From: Pectinophora gossypiella
Lineage: Eukaryota; Arthropoda; Insecta; Lepidoptera; Gelechiidae
Direction of reading: 5' to 3'
Length of the DNA: 64,000 bases
NCBI RefSeq assembly: GCF_024362695.1
Contig: NC_065424.1
Location: 1,462,786 to 1,526,785 of the forward strand
In this document: piece by piece, positions 9,260-18,959 of the stretch
How positions within the stretch are numbered: position 1 is the stretch's first letter
How the letters are laid out: the number at the start of each line of letters is the position of its first letter
The notes under the pieces: model-generated
What the model saw: only the letters and a program-made list of their open reading frames with translations
What the model was told of the DNA's origin: nothing
The model's database searches: none
Made by a program: the position numbers and the translations under genes

Positions 9260-10135
9260 ATTAACCCCTTTCATTTACCCAATACGATAAGTACGTAGGT
9301 ACTTATTCCTTGGGAATAAAATATTTTTTCTTCATCAGTTTATGTTCTGTAGATGGTGCAACATTGACCAGCGAACAATCAAGACGCTTCTAGTGTCAAC
9401 TTAGTTGTTAAATTCTGATAAATGGTGTCGAAGTTAAGAGGGAATAGACGTACATACATTAAACCCTTTTTGCTTCGTCGTTGTCGGGTGAAACAAAAAT
9501 GTTGTAGAGAATTTTCTAGCGCTTTTTCTTTTTTCTTCTCCTCTGTGAAAACTTGTTCCCAGTGTCAGTGTAACCTGTATTGGGCTAGTTTTTCAATGAA
9601 TCAGTGTTCTCAATTATTATACTGTAGTAAGTATATCATAATCAATATTTTTTTAAATAAAAAAAATATTTTTTTTTATATATGTATATAGGCTCGCGTT
9701 TTACCACAATCTCACCTGATGTTAAGTAATTAAATTAAGACGTGGTCTTTCTTTTATAATTTTAATAATATAGTGAACTTAATTTTAGTAAGTCTGGCCG
9801 TTCATAAGATTTGATATAATATTTAAAGGCACAGGTATTTTGAATCATTAGAATCAGCCTTAGCATCCTATCTAAAAAAAAATAACTCTCTTAAATTATA
9901 ACCTACTAACAGCCAGGACTTTCTTCCTTCATTTCCACTAGGAAGGCTGTATTTTACTCCGCGTGATGACCGTAATCGCCTTCCCTGATGTAATATTTTC
10001 TCGTTTTTACCTCTAGAGGTAGATAATTTATTGACTCGTAACATCCCGGATGGAGCGATTTGGAGTACTACCCAGTGGCTTAGCAATCGCTTAGTGTGCT
10101 AAAGTAACATATGGGCCACATAAACGTATGTTAGG
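9260..10135. other. Unassigned DNA with a small SINE-E trace
   Basis: GTAACCTGTATTGGGCTAGTTTTTC at about 9570 is a remnant of the SINE-E middle block. The rest shows no gene. Long A/T runs lie at about 9640-9690. Confidence 0.4.
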
Positions 10136-10139
10136 GATA

Positions 10140-10520
10140 CACAGGGTATGACTGACATCATAGCGAATACTGAGGGGGATGATTTGACCCATGATTCTGA
10201 TGATGATGATGATGATGATGTCCTCCCAGACGTATCCGTTGACGGCGACACCCTTAGCTAGTGTTAGCCTGGGCTCTTCCATGGGCGCGGGCGTGACTAG
10301 CAAAACCAAATTTAGTTTTGAAAGTCCTGTTGCAACAAGCACAATAGAGAGTCCCATCCCATGATTCTAAGTTGATATCGAGTGGAATTTTCCGTCGCAA
10401 AATTAATGTCTTTTTGTGTTTTTTAAATAAGTATTTTCAATTCTATACTTTTGCAATGGAATGTCCACTCAGAATAATGAGCTGAATCATCCCTCTCAGT
10501 ATTCGTTACGATGTCACTCC
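10140..10520. mobile_element. M1 MITE carrying a nested insertion
   Basis: Left end ACAGGGTATGACTGACATC and right end GTATTCGTTACGATGTCACT. Interior GTGGAATTTTCCGTCGCAAA is diagnostic of M1. It is split at 10199-10357 by a separate retroposon, so it is older than that insertion. Confidence 0.8.
10199..10357 (-). mobile_element. Short retroposon with (CAT)n tail inside M1
   Basis: A 159-bp insertion with an 11-bp target-site duplication CCCATGATTCT at 10188-10198 and 10358-10368. In reverse orientation it ends in a (CAT/ATC)n tract. Its body (GCTAACACTAGCTAAGGGTG) does not match families A-E. Either a 5'-truncated LINE end or an unlisted SINE. Confidence 0.75.
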
Positions 10521-10869
10521 CTTTATTTGATTTAAATTTTATTCATTCAAACGCTTGTTTACAGCATAATTGGCGGCCTTATTGCTCTACAATAATTTCT
10601 TCGAGGCGACCAGAGGCAGGAAGTATTGATATACTTAGTAAGATTTCTTATTTTTTGTTTTGTAACTAAACAATAAATTGTTGAATTTAATTTAAAGAAT
10701 CTGTTGTACCATTCGCAAACGAATTGTGAAACGTGGGTGTAGATGTTGCTCGCGTCCTTAGTTTTATGCTTGAAACATGTATGTAACCCTGTGGCGCTAA
10801 ATGAGCGTAATATAATATTTTGCTAATGGCGTCTGCGTCGAGCTGGTCACTATTAGAGTTATTTTTTTT

Positions 10870-11158
10870 GCGGGTTAAACCACGATCCGCAGGTCCCGGG
10901 TACGAATCCTGGTGGGGACATATCACAAAAATCATCTTTGTGATCCCTAGATTGGTTAGGACATCACCTGATTGTCCAAAAAGTAAGATGATCCGGGCTT
11001 CGGAAGGCACGTTAAGCCGTTGGTCCCAGTTACTACTTACTGATGTAAGTAAGTAGTCGTTACATGAGCCATGTCAGGGGCCTTTGGCGGCTCAATCGTA
11101 ACCGTGACACCAGCAACACCAACTGACACCTGTAACCTGACACACGATAGAAGAAGAT
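10870..11158 (+). mobile_element. SINE-B, nearly full length
   Basis: Lacks the first part of the head. Has box-B GGTACGAATCCTGG, core CTTCGGAAGGCACGTTAAGC, GTCAGGGGCCTTTGGCGGCT and the CACACGATAGAAGAAG tail. Confidence 0.9.
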
Positions 11159-11242
11159 CAACACCAAACTTAATGTTAGACCCACACGTGCCTGGCTCGG
11201 CGTACGGCTATTCTCTGAAATACTGTCGAAATATACATTGTG

Positions 11243-11378
11243 TACGGTCACGAGCATTAATATGTATACACTTTGGTACCATGTCATATTAACTTTTTTG
11301 ACAAATTGAACTGTAAGTTTCACTAAATGTCAAATATGTTAGTGCGACGGAGTCCTAAGGCGGCTCCTCATGACTGTA
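11243..11378 (-). mobile_element. M2 MITE
   Basis: Reverse copy: TACGGTCACGAGCATTAATA at the left, CATGACTGTA at the right. Confidence 0.8.
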
Positions 11379-11517
11379 CCGATGTGATGCCGGCATTATC
11401 TTCCGGTTATCCGGTATCGATCGCTGAAGTTATGCTGATAACTGAATGTTGCATTCGGGGAGGTAAGCCGTTTTGAATCGTAAATCTGTTGTAACATATT
11501 TGTTTAGTCCTCATATG

Positions 11518-11660
11518 CACGCTAAGCCTTTGGTCCCGACTATTAGCCATAAAATCTCCTCCACTAACTCGCAGTGGAGCTGGAGTATGCTTCATAACCC
11601 GTCCGATTGATTGAGCGGAGGCCTGTGCCCAGCAGTGGGACGTATAGGCTATTTATGTTT
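11518..11660 (+). mobile_element. SINE-C tail half, diverged
   Basis: GCTAAGCCTTTGGTCCCGAC from the core, then the CTCGCAGTGGAGC and GCCCAGCAGTGGGACGTATA blocks. The head is absent. Confidence 0.75.
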
Positions 11661-11711
11661 ATGCATGGTATGTCCTTATATAATAATAAGCAGACTTTTT
11701 TCACTAACACA

Positions 11712-11890
11712 GTCGGCTCGACCATTATAGACGGCGATACGGCTCACAACAAATCACGTTGGTCTAACAGAGAGCTCGATAAGACGTGGGTACTTAGTTC
11801 ATCTAGCTTTGGATGTACGTCTGAATACCCCGTTTGGGATACAGTCGTGAGCTTATTTATGTTAAGTTGTATCTAGGTTAATGTTTGTAA
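11712..11890 (+). repeat. R repeat
   Basis: GGCTCGACCATTATAGACGG, GTGGGTACTTAGTTCATCTA, then GGATACAGTCGTGAGCTTAT. Pieces recur at 27740-27795, 60240-60312 and (reverse) 63855-63915. Probably a retroelement 3' region; class not resolved. Confidence 0.5.
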
Positions 11891-12380
11891 TCAATAATAA
11901 ATATTAACTCCTCCAGTATCGAAGCTGGGAATTCGATCAAAATCCCTAGCCCAGATAAATGCGAAACCATTTACTTAAATGACTGTACCAATTTAGTAGA
12001 TCTGAAGACATTTGGATCGACTGAAGAGATATTTGCTATTTCTGAAATCGGCTGAGACGAAACAATAAATTCTGGAATAATTTGAGATTTTCTTTGAACG
12101 TTTGCTTATGAGATTTCATTACTTTTTAAAGATAAACACAAACATAAAACTTTTTAAAGAAAAGGGACGGTTGCTTTCTTCAAGGAATAATCTAATTAAT
12201 TAATACGAAGTGGTGCTTTGTGATTAATGATCGCATTAAATTAGTCGGAAAACATTCGCGGTAGTGCTATTATATCGGAATATTCAATAAACAAAGTGTA
12301 CCTATCTAGTTAGTACCTATCGTGCCAGCAAGCCGCTTGTACACCCAACTATGTTAGTGACAAAGTAACGAAAACTCGGA
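11891..12380. other. Unassigned DNA
   Basis: No gene or clear repeat recognised. Confidence 0.4.
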
Positions 12381-12522
12381 GTTGATATCAAGCGGAATTT
12401 TCCGTCGTAAAAGTATGGAACGGAATATAATAAAAAAAAACTAAAATTTTCATGAATTTTCCAAGAGGAAAATCCACTTGATATCAACTCAGAATCATGG
12501 TCTGAATCATCCCCTTTAGTAT
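12381..12522. mobile_element. M1 MITE, ends trimmed
   Basis: The two inverted arms GTTGATATCAAGCGGAATTT and AATCCACTTGATATCAACTC are intact. The outermost CAGGGTGT/ACACCCTG ends are missing. Confidence 0.75.
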
Positions 12523-12816
12523 TTTTTGTGCATTGGCCTTGCTGTATGTAACATGTTGGTTTACACTGAGAAACTTAACAAAGACAAATTTTTGTCCAGT
12601 GTCTCAGCTTTCCACAACTAGGCTTACCAGCTAGGGTCTTCAGGGTGTTATTAGGGCTGCCAGACGCTGCCCAGACGACCCAAATATGAGGCTATATTTT
12701 TCCGCACGTCGGCATTAAATTTAAAACCTCTATGTGTGCCACCACAAACTTTTTTGACTTTGTTAAATTTTATAGTAAAAAAATAATTAAAGCACATAAT
12801 AACGGGTTCTTACCAA

Positions 12817-12870
12817 CAACAACACAACAACAACAACAATAACAACAACAACAACAATCCTTACAACAAT
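12817..12870. repeat. (CAA)n microsatellite
   Basis: Interrupted CAACAA repeats, read on the minus strand as a Cys/Cys-rich artefactual ORF. Confidence 0.9.
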
Positions 12871-13216
12871 TCTTATAACAATGTATAAAAAAAATAAGAA
12901 AAAAAGTGATTTGCACGTAATAAAAATAATAATCTCCCAACGTTACCTTATCCTTTTTTATTACCTCGACAGTCACTTTTTATTGTTCGCAATTTTTATA
13001 TTGAAAAATATATCAAGTCGCGTCATTGTCAGTTTTATTACAAAGCTTTATTGAAATATTATAATGCTGCATCTAAAATCCACTGTTGGTGTGTTGGAAT
13101 CTCAATGAATCTGTCTCACCCGGAGGCCATTAATATTATTACAAAAAATTGTGCTGCCTTCAAGGTAATGTATATTAAAAAATATTTTATCATTTAGATA
13201 TGATAAAGCTTCGCCA

Positions 13217-13300
13217 GTTGAGGAGAAACTTGTGTCAGTTGAGGAGATGACTGTATCAGTTGAGGAGAGTTCTGTGTCAATTGAGGAGAGGTTCAGCGTA
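13217..13300 (+). repeat. Four-copy 21-bp tandem repeat
   Basis: Units begin GTTGAGGAGA / ATTGAGGAGA and are each exactly 21 bp, so they stay in one frame and read VEExxVS heptads. No conserved domain, start context or splice site ties them to a gene. The longer ORFs here run into an M1 MITE, so coding is doubtful. Confidence 0.6.
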
Positions 13301-13321
13301 CGTCCTAACGTATATATACAT

Positions 13322-13492
13322 ATACAGGGTGTAAGTGACATCGTAACGAACACTTCGGGAAATGATTCAAACCATGATTCAGAGTTGATGTCAAGTGGAA
13401 TTATCTGTCGCAAAATTCATGTATTTTTGTGTTTTTTTTTTAATTAAGTATATTCAATTCTATACTTTTGTGATGGAAAATTCCACTTGATG
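13322..13492. mobile_element. M1 MITE, one arm nearly complete
   Basis: ACAGGGTGTAAGTGACATCG, CATGATTCAGAGTTGATGTC and the distal GGAAAATTCCACTTGATG arm. Confidence 0.75.
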
Positions 13493-13834
13493 TTTACTAG
13501 AGAAATGCTAAGACGTGAAAGTGAAAAATTTAAAAGAAAGAAAGAAACATTTATTACTCCCGGAGACCACAGACACAGACAGACAGGTACATTACATTCA
13601 ACACAGGACAGACTCCACACGGAAATCAATACACATAAAAAAGAACACCAAGATCGAAAATCATTAAAAAAATAAACCAAAATCATAAAAAGTAATAAAA
13701 ATAACAGTAAGTGTATATAAATGCAACGCATTGACTGACGGCCCGATCATCTGCGGTGGCGCCCGGAATAAAAGGACCTCGCTCAGCATAAGTACTATAA
13801 TATACACCTTCTTTAATAGAACTTCCACATCATC

Positions 13835-14116
13835 AATCATCACCAGCCCATTAAGGTCCCCACTGCTGGGGCACGGGCCTTTCCTATGGATGGATAGGGA
13901 GATCGGGCCTTAAACCACCACGCGGGCCCAGTGCGGATTGGTGGTTATTAACGACTGCTAATGCAGCCGGGACCAACGGATTAACGTGCCTTCCGAAGCA
14001 CGGAGGAGCTCGAGATGAAAACTTTTTTTTGTGGTCACCCATCCTATGACCGGCCTTTGCGAAAGTTGCTTAACTTCAACAATCGCAGACCGAGCGCGTT
14101 TACCGCTGCGCACCGA
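13835..14116 (-). mobile_element. SINE-A, 5'-truncated within the head
   Basis: Reverse orientation, core and tail complete. The head stops at CGCTGCGCACCG. A near-perfect duplication TAGAACTTCCACATCATCA / TAGAACTTCCACATAATCA flanks it. Confidence 0.9.
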
Positions 14117-14189
14117 TAGAACTTCCACATAATCAAGTGGAAAATAATTTGTTACAGACATCATGGTGACAGAATATATTTGCACCACT

Positions 14190-14208
14190 CCCACACTGAG
14201 AGTGTGGG
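14190..14208. other. Perfect small hairpin
   Basis: CCCACACTGAGAGTGTGGG forms an 8-bp stem with a 3-base loop. A partial copy, ACTCCCACACTGTAG, is at about 14325. No transcript context is visible. Confidence 0.4.
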
Positions 14209-14214
14209 AAACTC

Positions 14215-14920
14215 CCACATTTTCTGATTCACGTGGTCAAAACAAGTAATGGATTCAGGGTAATGACTCCAATATAAGTACCTACTTAACATTTAAGATC
14301 ATTAAAATTTTAAGCTCTAATTAACTCCCACACTGTAGAATTCTGTACCAAAATAGAATGTATTAAGATGCTTACGTTAAAAAATAGGTATACCGATATA
14401 TTTTCTGTTGATTTTCGTTGGTATCCTGTAATTAACAATGTCAGTGACAATTAATTACGTAGTCTTTCCAGGTTAAGTTCTACAAAAATAATATAGATGG
14501 CGTTGTCTAGATTTAAAGTAATAATTACCTATTTTTCATTACTCAGGTGAATAATTATTCAAAAAATATAATGTAATGGCAGTAGCATTTATAAAAATAA
14601 TAAAATTGTTGCTTGATATTTGGATCAGATTTCTCTTTATTTTTATCAGAATAATAATGGGTAAAAGTTGTGTTGTGTCTGGGTGTAATACAAAGGGTTA
14701 TCATTTATACCCAAAACACAGATAAAAGATGCATATTATGTCTGTTATCCATGAAATTAGAAGGTTGAATGAAGGCATTTGTTTACAGCGCCATTTGTAT
14801 ATTTTTGATGAACGTAGCTTGGAAAGTCTCTTGACCTTATAAAAACAGGTAGGTAAGTATTAAAAATAACACATTTCTATCTTTAGAAGAAATAAACATA
14901 TTTATTATTAGGTGAAGGAA
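14215..14920. other. Unassigned AT-rich DNA
   Basis: No gene recognised. A short ATGGGTAAAAGTTGTGTTGT frame at 14658 resembles a THAP-type start (C..SGC) but stops after a few tens of codons without the later zinc ligands, so it is not called. Confidence 0.35.
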
Positions 14921-14924
14921 TTGG

Positions 14925-14990
14925 TCTTTGATAGACAAGAATGTAGAATGCTACACCGACAAGAGCGTGGCTCTTAAAGTAGTGATGATG
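14925..14990 (+). pseudogene. LINE 3' end (type iii)
   Basis: Encodes a DRQECRMLHRQERGS-stop terminus, followed by GTGATGATGATGAT tail. Confidence 0.65.
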
Positions 14991-15017
14991 ATGATCTCAG
15001 CAACCATATAATAACAT

Positions 15018-15289
15018 CATCATCATCATCATCATCAGCCCATTAACGTCCCCACTGCTGGGGCACGGGCCTTCCCTATGGATGGATAGGGAGATCGGGC
15101 CTTAATCCATCACGCGGGCCCAGTGTTGATGGTTATTAACGACTGCTAATGCAGCCGGGACCAACGGCTTAACGTGCCTTCCGAAGCACGGAGGTGCTCG
15201 AGATGAAAACTTTTTTTTGTGGTCACCCATCCTATGACCGGCCTTTGCGAAAGTTGCTTAACTTCAACAATCGCACACCGAGCTCCTCG
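15018..15289 (-). mobile_element. SINE-A with head deletion
   Basis: Reverse orientation with a long (CAT)n tail. The duplication ATATAATAACA is at 15006-15016 and 15290-15300. The GCGCAGCGG part of the head is deleted (CGCACACCGAGCTCCTCG). Confidence 0.9.
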
Positions 15290-15397
15290 ATATAATAACA
15301 TACACATACATAAAATGACATAACAGAAACATAAAATAATTGATATCACGTGGTTTCCAGGATTGGTGCCCGATTAATCGCAGAAGGCTCGCCCCCT

Positions 15398-15421
15398 ATT
15401 AGATAGATAGATAGATAGATA
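15398..15421. repeat. (GATA)n microsatellite
   Basis: Five perfect or near-perfect GATA units followed by a diverged retroelement-like AAAATACTTTATTACC. Confidence 0.8.
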
Positions 15422-15974
15422 AAATACTTTATTACCTATATGTGTCTTAAACATAACTGGCGCAGGGGGTGCTTACAATACACCTATTACTAGCCATTTG
15501 AGGTGCAACTTAAAAAAAAAGTAATGATGGTCGAATCGTCCTATGGCAGTGATGGACGTCCTTAATAAATTGATTTCACTCAGCATATGTCTGTTCTAAG
15601 TGTCCGTCAGAATCACCGGTCACTCATATTCTGTCGGCGTATTTTAAGTTGAAATGGTGCTCAATAATTGCTGCCCACTCAGTGCCGCCTAATGCCTGTG
15701 ACTAGACAATTGTTTCCAACGTATGTTAGCAATAAAATAGCATTTAAAAAAGGTGACCGGCGGTTCGTCAGGACGTCAGGGTGGCCGGTCACTCGACGTG
15801 TTTATGGCTATAGAGGCCAAGAAACGATAATATTTATGAGCCAGTAATTGCTTCTCATTTATTTAGTGCCTATTTACTCATAACACGGACAGCCTATAAG
15901 GGTACAGGAAAGAAAGATATCGCCAAATATTTATATTTTCGCAGGCGAGTTGAAAGCGAGCGATTAAAACATAA

Positions 15975-16784
15975 GACCCCTATGCCGTGTTTTCAAAACT
16001 TACAAGTCTACACGTTCACAAGCTACAAGTTACTCACAAGTACCTACGTGTAAATTACGTTTATCAAAAAAAGTAGAGGGATTATGAATTAAATATTGAC
16101 ACTTGTAACATGTAATTTACATGTGTAGTTTTGATAAACACATTCTTCTAATAATGGTAATTTGTACAAGAAAATTTCTTCTAATACAGGGCTTGTAAGT
16201 TTTGATAAACAGGGTACTGGTATTCTATGGGCCCAGACTTTATTGTGACGTTGTTAACAATTACTTGCCTACCTACTTCAAAGGCAGCTCTCAGTGCTTT
16301 TACTAAAGAAAAACCTTTCTATTAATTTAATAATAATTTGTAAGCGTAATTTGCAATTTAAATTAATTAAGTACTTAAATATTTTTTGAGTGACAGTGCG
16401 ACAAGTGAAATGCTTGTTTAGGTAATTAATTTTGTTTGTCGACATTAGTAAGAAATTATTGTTGAGATTAATTACTGTTTCAGCTGTCAAGCAAAGCATA
16501 AACATTTAATTTAATGGATGCGTTTAGATTTTCTAAAATGTAATAAAATCTTGTTTATCGAAACTTACAAGCCCTGTATTACAAGAATTTTTCTTGTAAA
16601 AAATTTCATTGTTATAAGAATGAAACTACACATGTAAATTACATGTTAGTGTCAATATTTATTTTACAAGTATATTTTACAATCTCTCTACTTTTTTTGA
16701 TAAACGTAATTTACACGTACTTGTAAGTAACTTGTAGCTTTTGAACGTGTAAGTTTTGATAAACAGGGCACTGGGGGTCTATAC
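15975..16784. mobile_element. M4 inverted-repeat element with ~230-bp arms
   Basis: Left arm 15975-16212 and right arm 16547-16784 are inverted copies: each has CTTGTAAGTTTTGATAAACA, GTAAATTACATGT and TTTTTTTGATAAACGTAATT in mirror order. The outermost AGACCCC/GGGGTCT also match, which supports one element rather than two copies. The 330-bp centre is AT-rich without a coding frame. A 160-bp relative with the same end is at 57897-58056. Confidence 0.8.
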
Positions 16785-17210
16785 CTAAAAGTAACATTCA
16801 AGCGAGTCATCTAAAAAAGCATTGAGCACACTTACTTGTATATGCGCAAATGTCAGAAAATTGCTGCATAGCTGGCAAGGAGTAAGTAGGTGTATAGCAC
16901 GTGTATCGTATAATATACTATACCCTACCTTTTTACCCTCCTTCCTAAATTAAAATATTCCTTTTAGATGAATTGCGTAAATGTGGCTTAGACGTCGATA
17001 TTTTTTACATAGTCAGGGAAAAGTCTTAAAAATGGTAGAATATTCGATGCATGGTGTGATTATGTTCACAACTTCAGGGTTTGCTTATTTTGATTCTTAG
17101 TTCGCTCACAGACTAGCAACCACCACTGTCGTTGGTCTGTAGCGCCCTCACGCATCCTTTCGATATATTAAGAGGTGCCACTTTTTTACCTTGCAGTAGG
17201 GTAGTTTCCA

Positions 17211-17508
17211 AGTAGTCGAATCAGTAACTTTTTACTAAACGTCTTTTTTTTTTTTTTTTTGACGTGACTTATTGTAAATTTGCCGCAGATGGCATTAACT
17301 ACTTGGGAAACACGAACTTACTATGGAATTTGTATGAAAAAGTAAACTGTGAGGTCATACAAAAATGTGATTAAATGACGCACTTATTATTATTTTTTTC
17401 TTTTTTAAAATTCATAAATAGATTAAGAAATCTTTTTCCGTGAGTTTTAGGTCTATCTTTATTTAGTAATTAGAATTTCATAATTTATATTTGACCTAGG
17501 AAATCACC
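17211..17508 (+). repeat. F repeat with nested D insertion
   Basis: GTAGTTTCCAAGTAGTCGAA and TACTATGGAATTTGTATGAA blocks match 34720-34985 and 47056-47305. A poly-T/D retroposon at 17244-17305 interrupts it, so D arrived later. Confidence 0.65.
17244..17305 (-). mobile_element. D retroposon, very short copy
   Basis: Reverse: 18-T tract followed by GACGTGACTTATTGTAAATT and GCCGCAGATGGCATTAACTA. It is the extreme 3' end of family D. Confidence 0.75.
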
Positions 17509-17754
17509 CAATAATTGATGAAGCTTGTTAATGGCTTTTAAATTGAATGTATACTATAACTTTTCATATGCAGCAAAATCTATCAAAATAACAAATAAAT
17601 ATTACATTTAGTTAGCTCAGAAATCGAACTCCTTTGAAAAAATGTCTAAACCAATTCCGTATTTTTTGTTTGATGACAAATTGCCGGATCTGCTTTGACG
17701 ACATCCGCTCCAATAATTTGAAAGGAATTTGCAGACACGATATTGAACACACGT

Positions 17755-18125
17755 TTTTTTGACGTGACTCTACAATAAGTCATTTGCCGTAAATGGCATT
17801 AACTACTTGACCGGACAAATAGGGAGCGCTGAGGGGCTCTCACCCGGTACAAAATTTAAGACAACAGGCCTGCTTCGTTAGGAGTGAACCTCGGCCCAGG
17901 GCGTCGTCTGAGAGGAAAATATTTAAAAGAATTAATCGACCACGCCGGCGGGGTGGTGGTGGTATCGTGGTTCTGAAGTGTTTATTGTCACAAGCCGATT
18001 GGTCACCTCTAGTGATCTGATCGTCGGTATCGCATATTACGTCCTTCGGACGCCGATAATTTTCAGTCCCTAAGCGGGATGTATTCGGAAGCCGTAACTA
18101 TCAGGGCATTCGGGTGGTGCGGAGC
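17755..18125 (-). mobile_element. D retroposon, longest copy
   Basis: Same 3' end as other D copies (GACGTGACTC...GGCATTAACTACTT...CGGACAAATAGGGAGCGCTG). It extends further: CTCACCCGGTACAAAATTTA, CTCGGCCCAGGGCGTCGTCT and a GC-rich body to about 18125. The length spread with a common poly-A end says D is the 3' end of a LINE, or a SINE borrowing it. Confidence 0.65.
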
Positions 18126-18526
18126 AGAATCGAAAAAACGTTTTGAAGCTAATTTTAGCTATTGGGCAATAGTTGACAGACCTAATTGAACACACTGTAC
18201 GTAGAAATATTATTATTAAAAATATACAAAAATAACCACTTCTACAAAAAAACAAAAATTGGTATAACGCACGAAAAAATCGCTAATATTTTTTAAGACA
18301 GCAGCGTGTCCATGTGTAAATAGATTAGGCAAAAAATTTTCTTTTGGTTTCAAAAACTTATTACCTACATGTAAATGAAACAATATAATATAAAATTCAT
18401 CATAATTTATTTGCAACTATTATATCGAATCACATACATAGTTCAACTGTCTCCGAAACATCGAGTCGAATGACACATAAAACTATATATGTAGTATACA
18501 ACATTACGAAATAACACAACAGGGGG

Positions 18527-18686
18527 GTTCTAAAATGGACACATTGATACATTTCATTTAAAAAGCAATATTGCTATTTGATGTTTTATTGACATTGCGC
18601 AGTTACTTTTCTTTGCTCAAATATCAAATTTCAATTATTACTTGTGTCAATGAATTGCTCAATGTGGCCTTTTTAGACCACCAGTT
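18527..18686. mobile_element. Short MITE related to the 47.3-kb element (M5)
   Basis: Ends GGGGGGTTCTAAAATGGACA and TGGCCTTTTTAGACCACC are imperfect inverted repeats with the GGnnnCTAAAA(T/A)GGCC motif of M5. Centre about 120 bp and non-coding. Confidence 0.55.
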
Positions 18687-18844
18687 CAATATTCTACACG
18701 TAAAGAAAAGTTCAGACTTTGAAGAGATGGAAAGAGTGAATTTGACACCATTTCTATACACACAACTATTTTAATAAATAGGTATACTGTTTACCACTGC
18801 ATGAAATAATGCTAGAAGAATGTTGACAAATAGGAATTTCCCTT

Positions 18845-18955
18845 TAACGCGAAAGCCGCCGCGCCGTATAGACGCGACCCGTGGCGGGTACTGCGCAGCT
18901 TTTAAAGTAGCCATAACAAAGACGGCGGTGGTATGGCGCGGCGTGGTGTTAATGT
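18845..18955. repeat. GC-rich imperfect inverted repeat
   Basis: GCCGCCGCGCCGTAT pairs imperfectly with ATGGCGCGGCGTGG about 90 bp away in an otherwise AT-rich area. Possibly a MITE; no duplication seen. Confidence 0.4.
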
Positions 18956-18959
18956 CGGG

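Noticed and set aside
10091..10357. 88-residue minus-strand ORF with a poly-Ile run
   Set aside because: The poly-Ile is the (ATC)n tail of a nested retroposon; the rest is its non-coding body.
13232..13447. ORF with VEExxVS heptads as a coiled-coil protein
   Set aside because: Only four 21-bp units, then it reads through an M1 MITE. Kept as a tandem repeat, not as a gene.
14658..14760. THAP-type zinc finger start (MGKSCVVSGC-like)
   Set aside because: The short frame resembles a THAP N-terminus, but stops arise soon after and the later Cys-His pair and the AVPTF motif are not seen.
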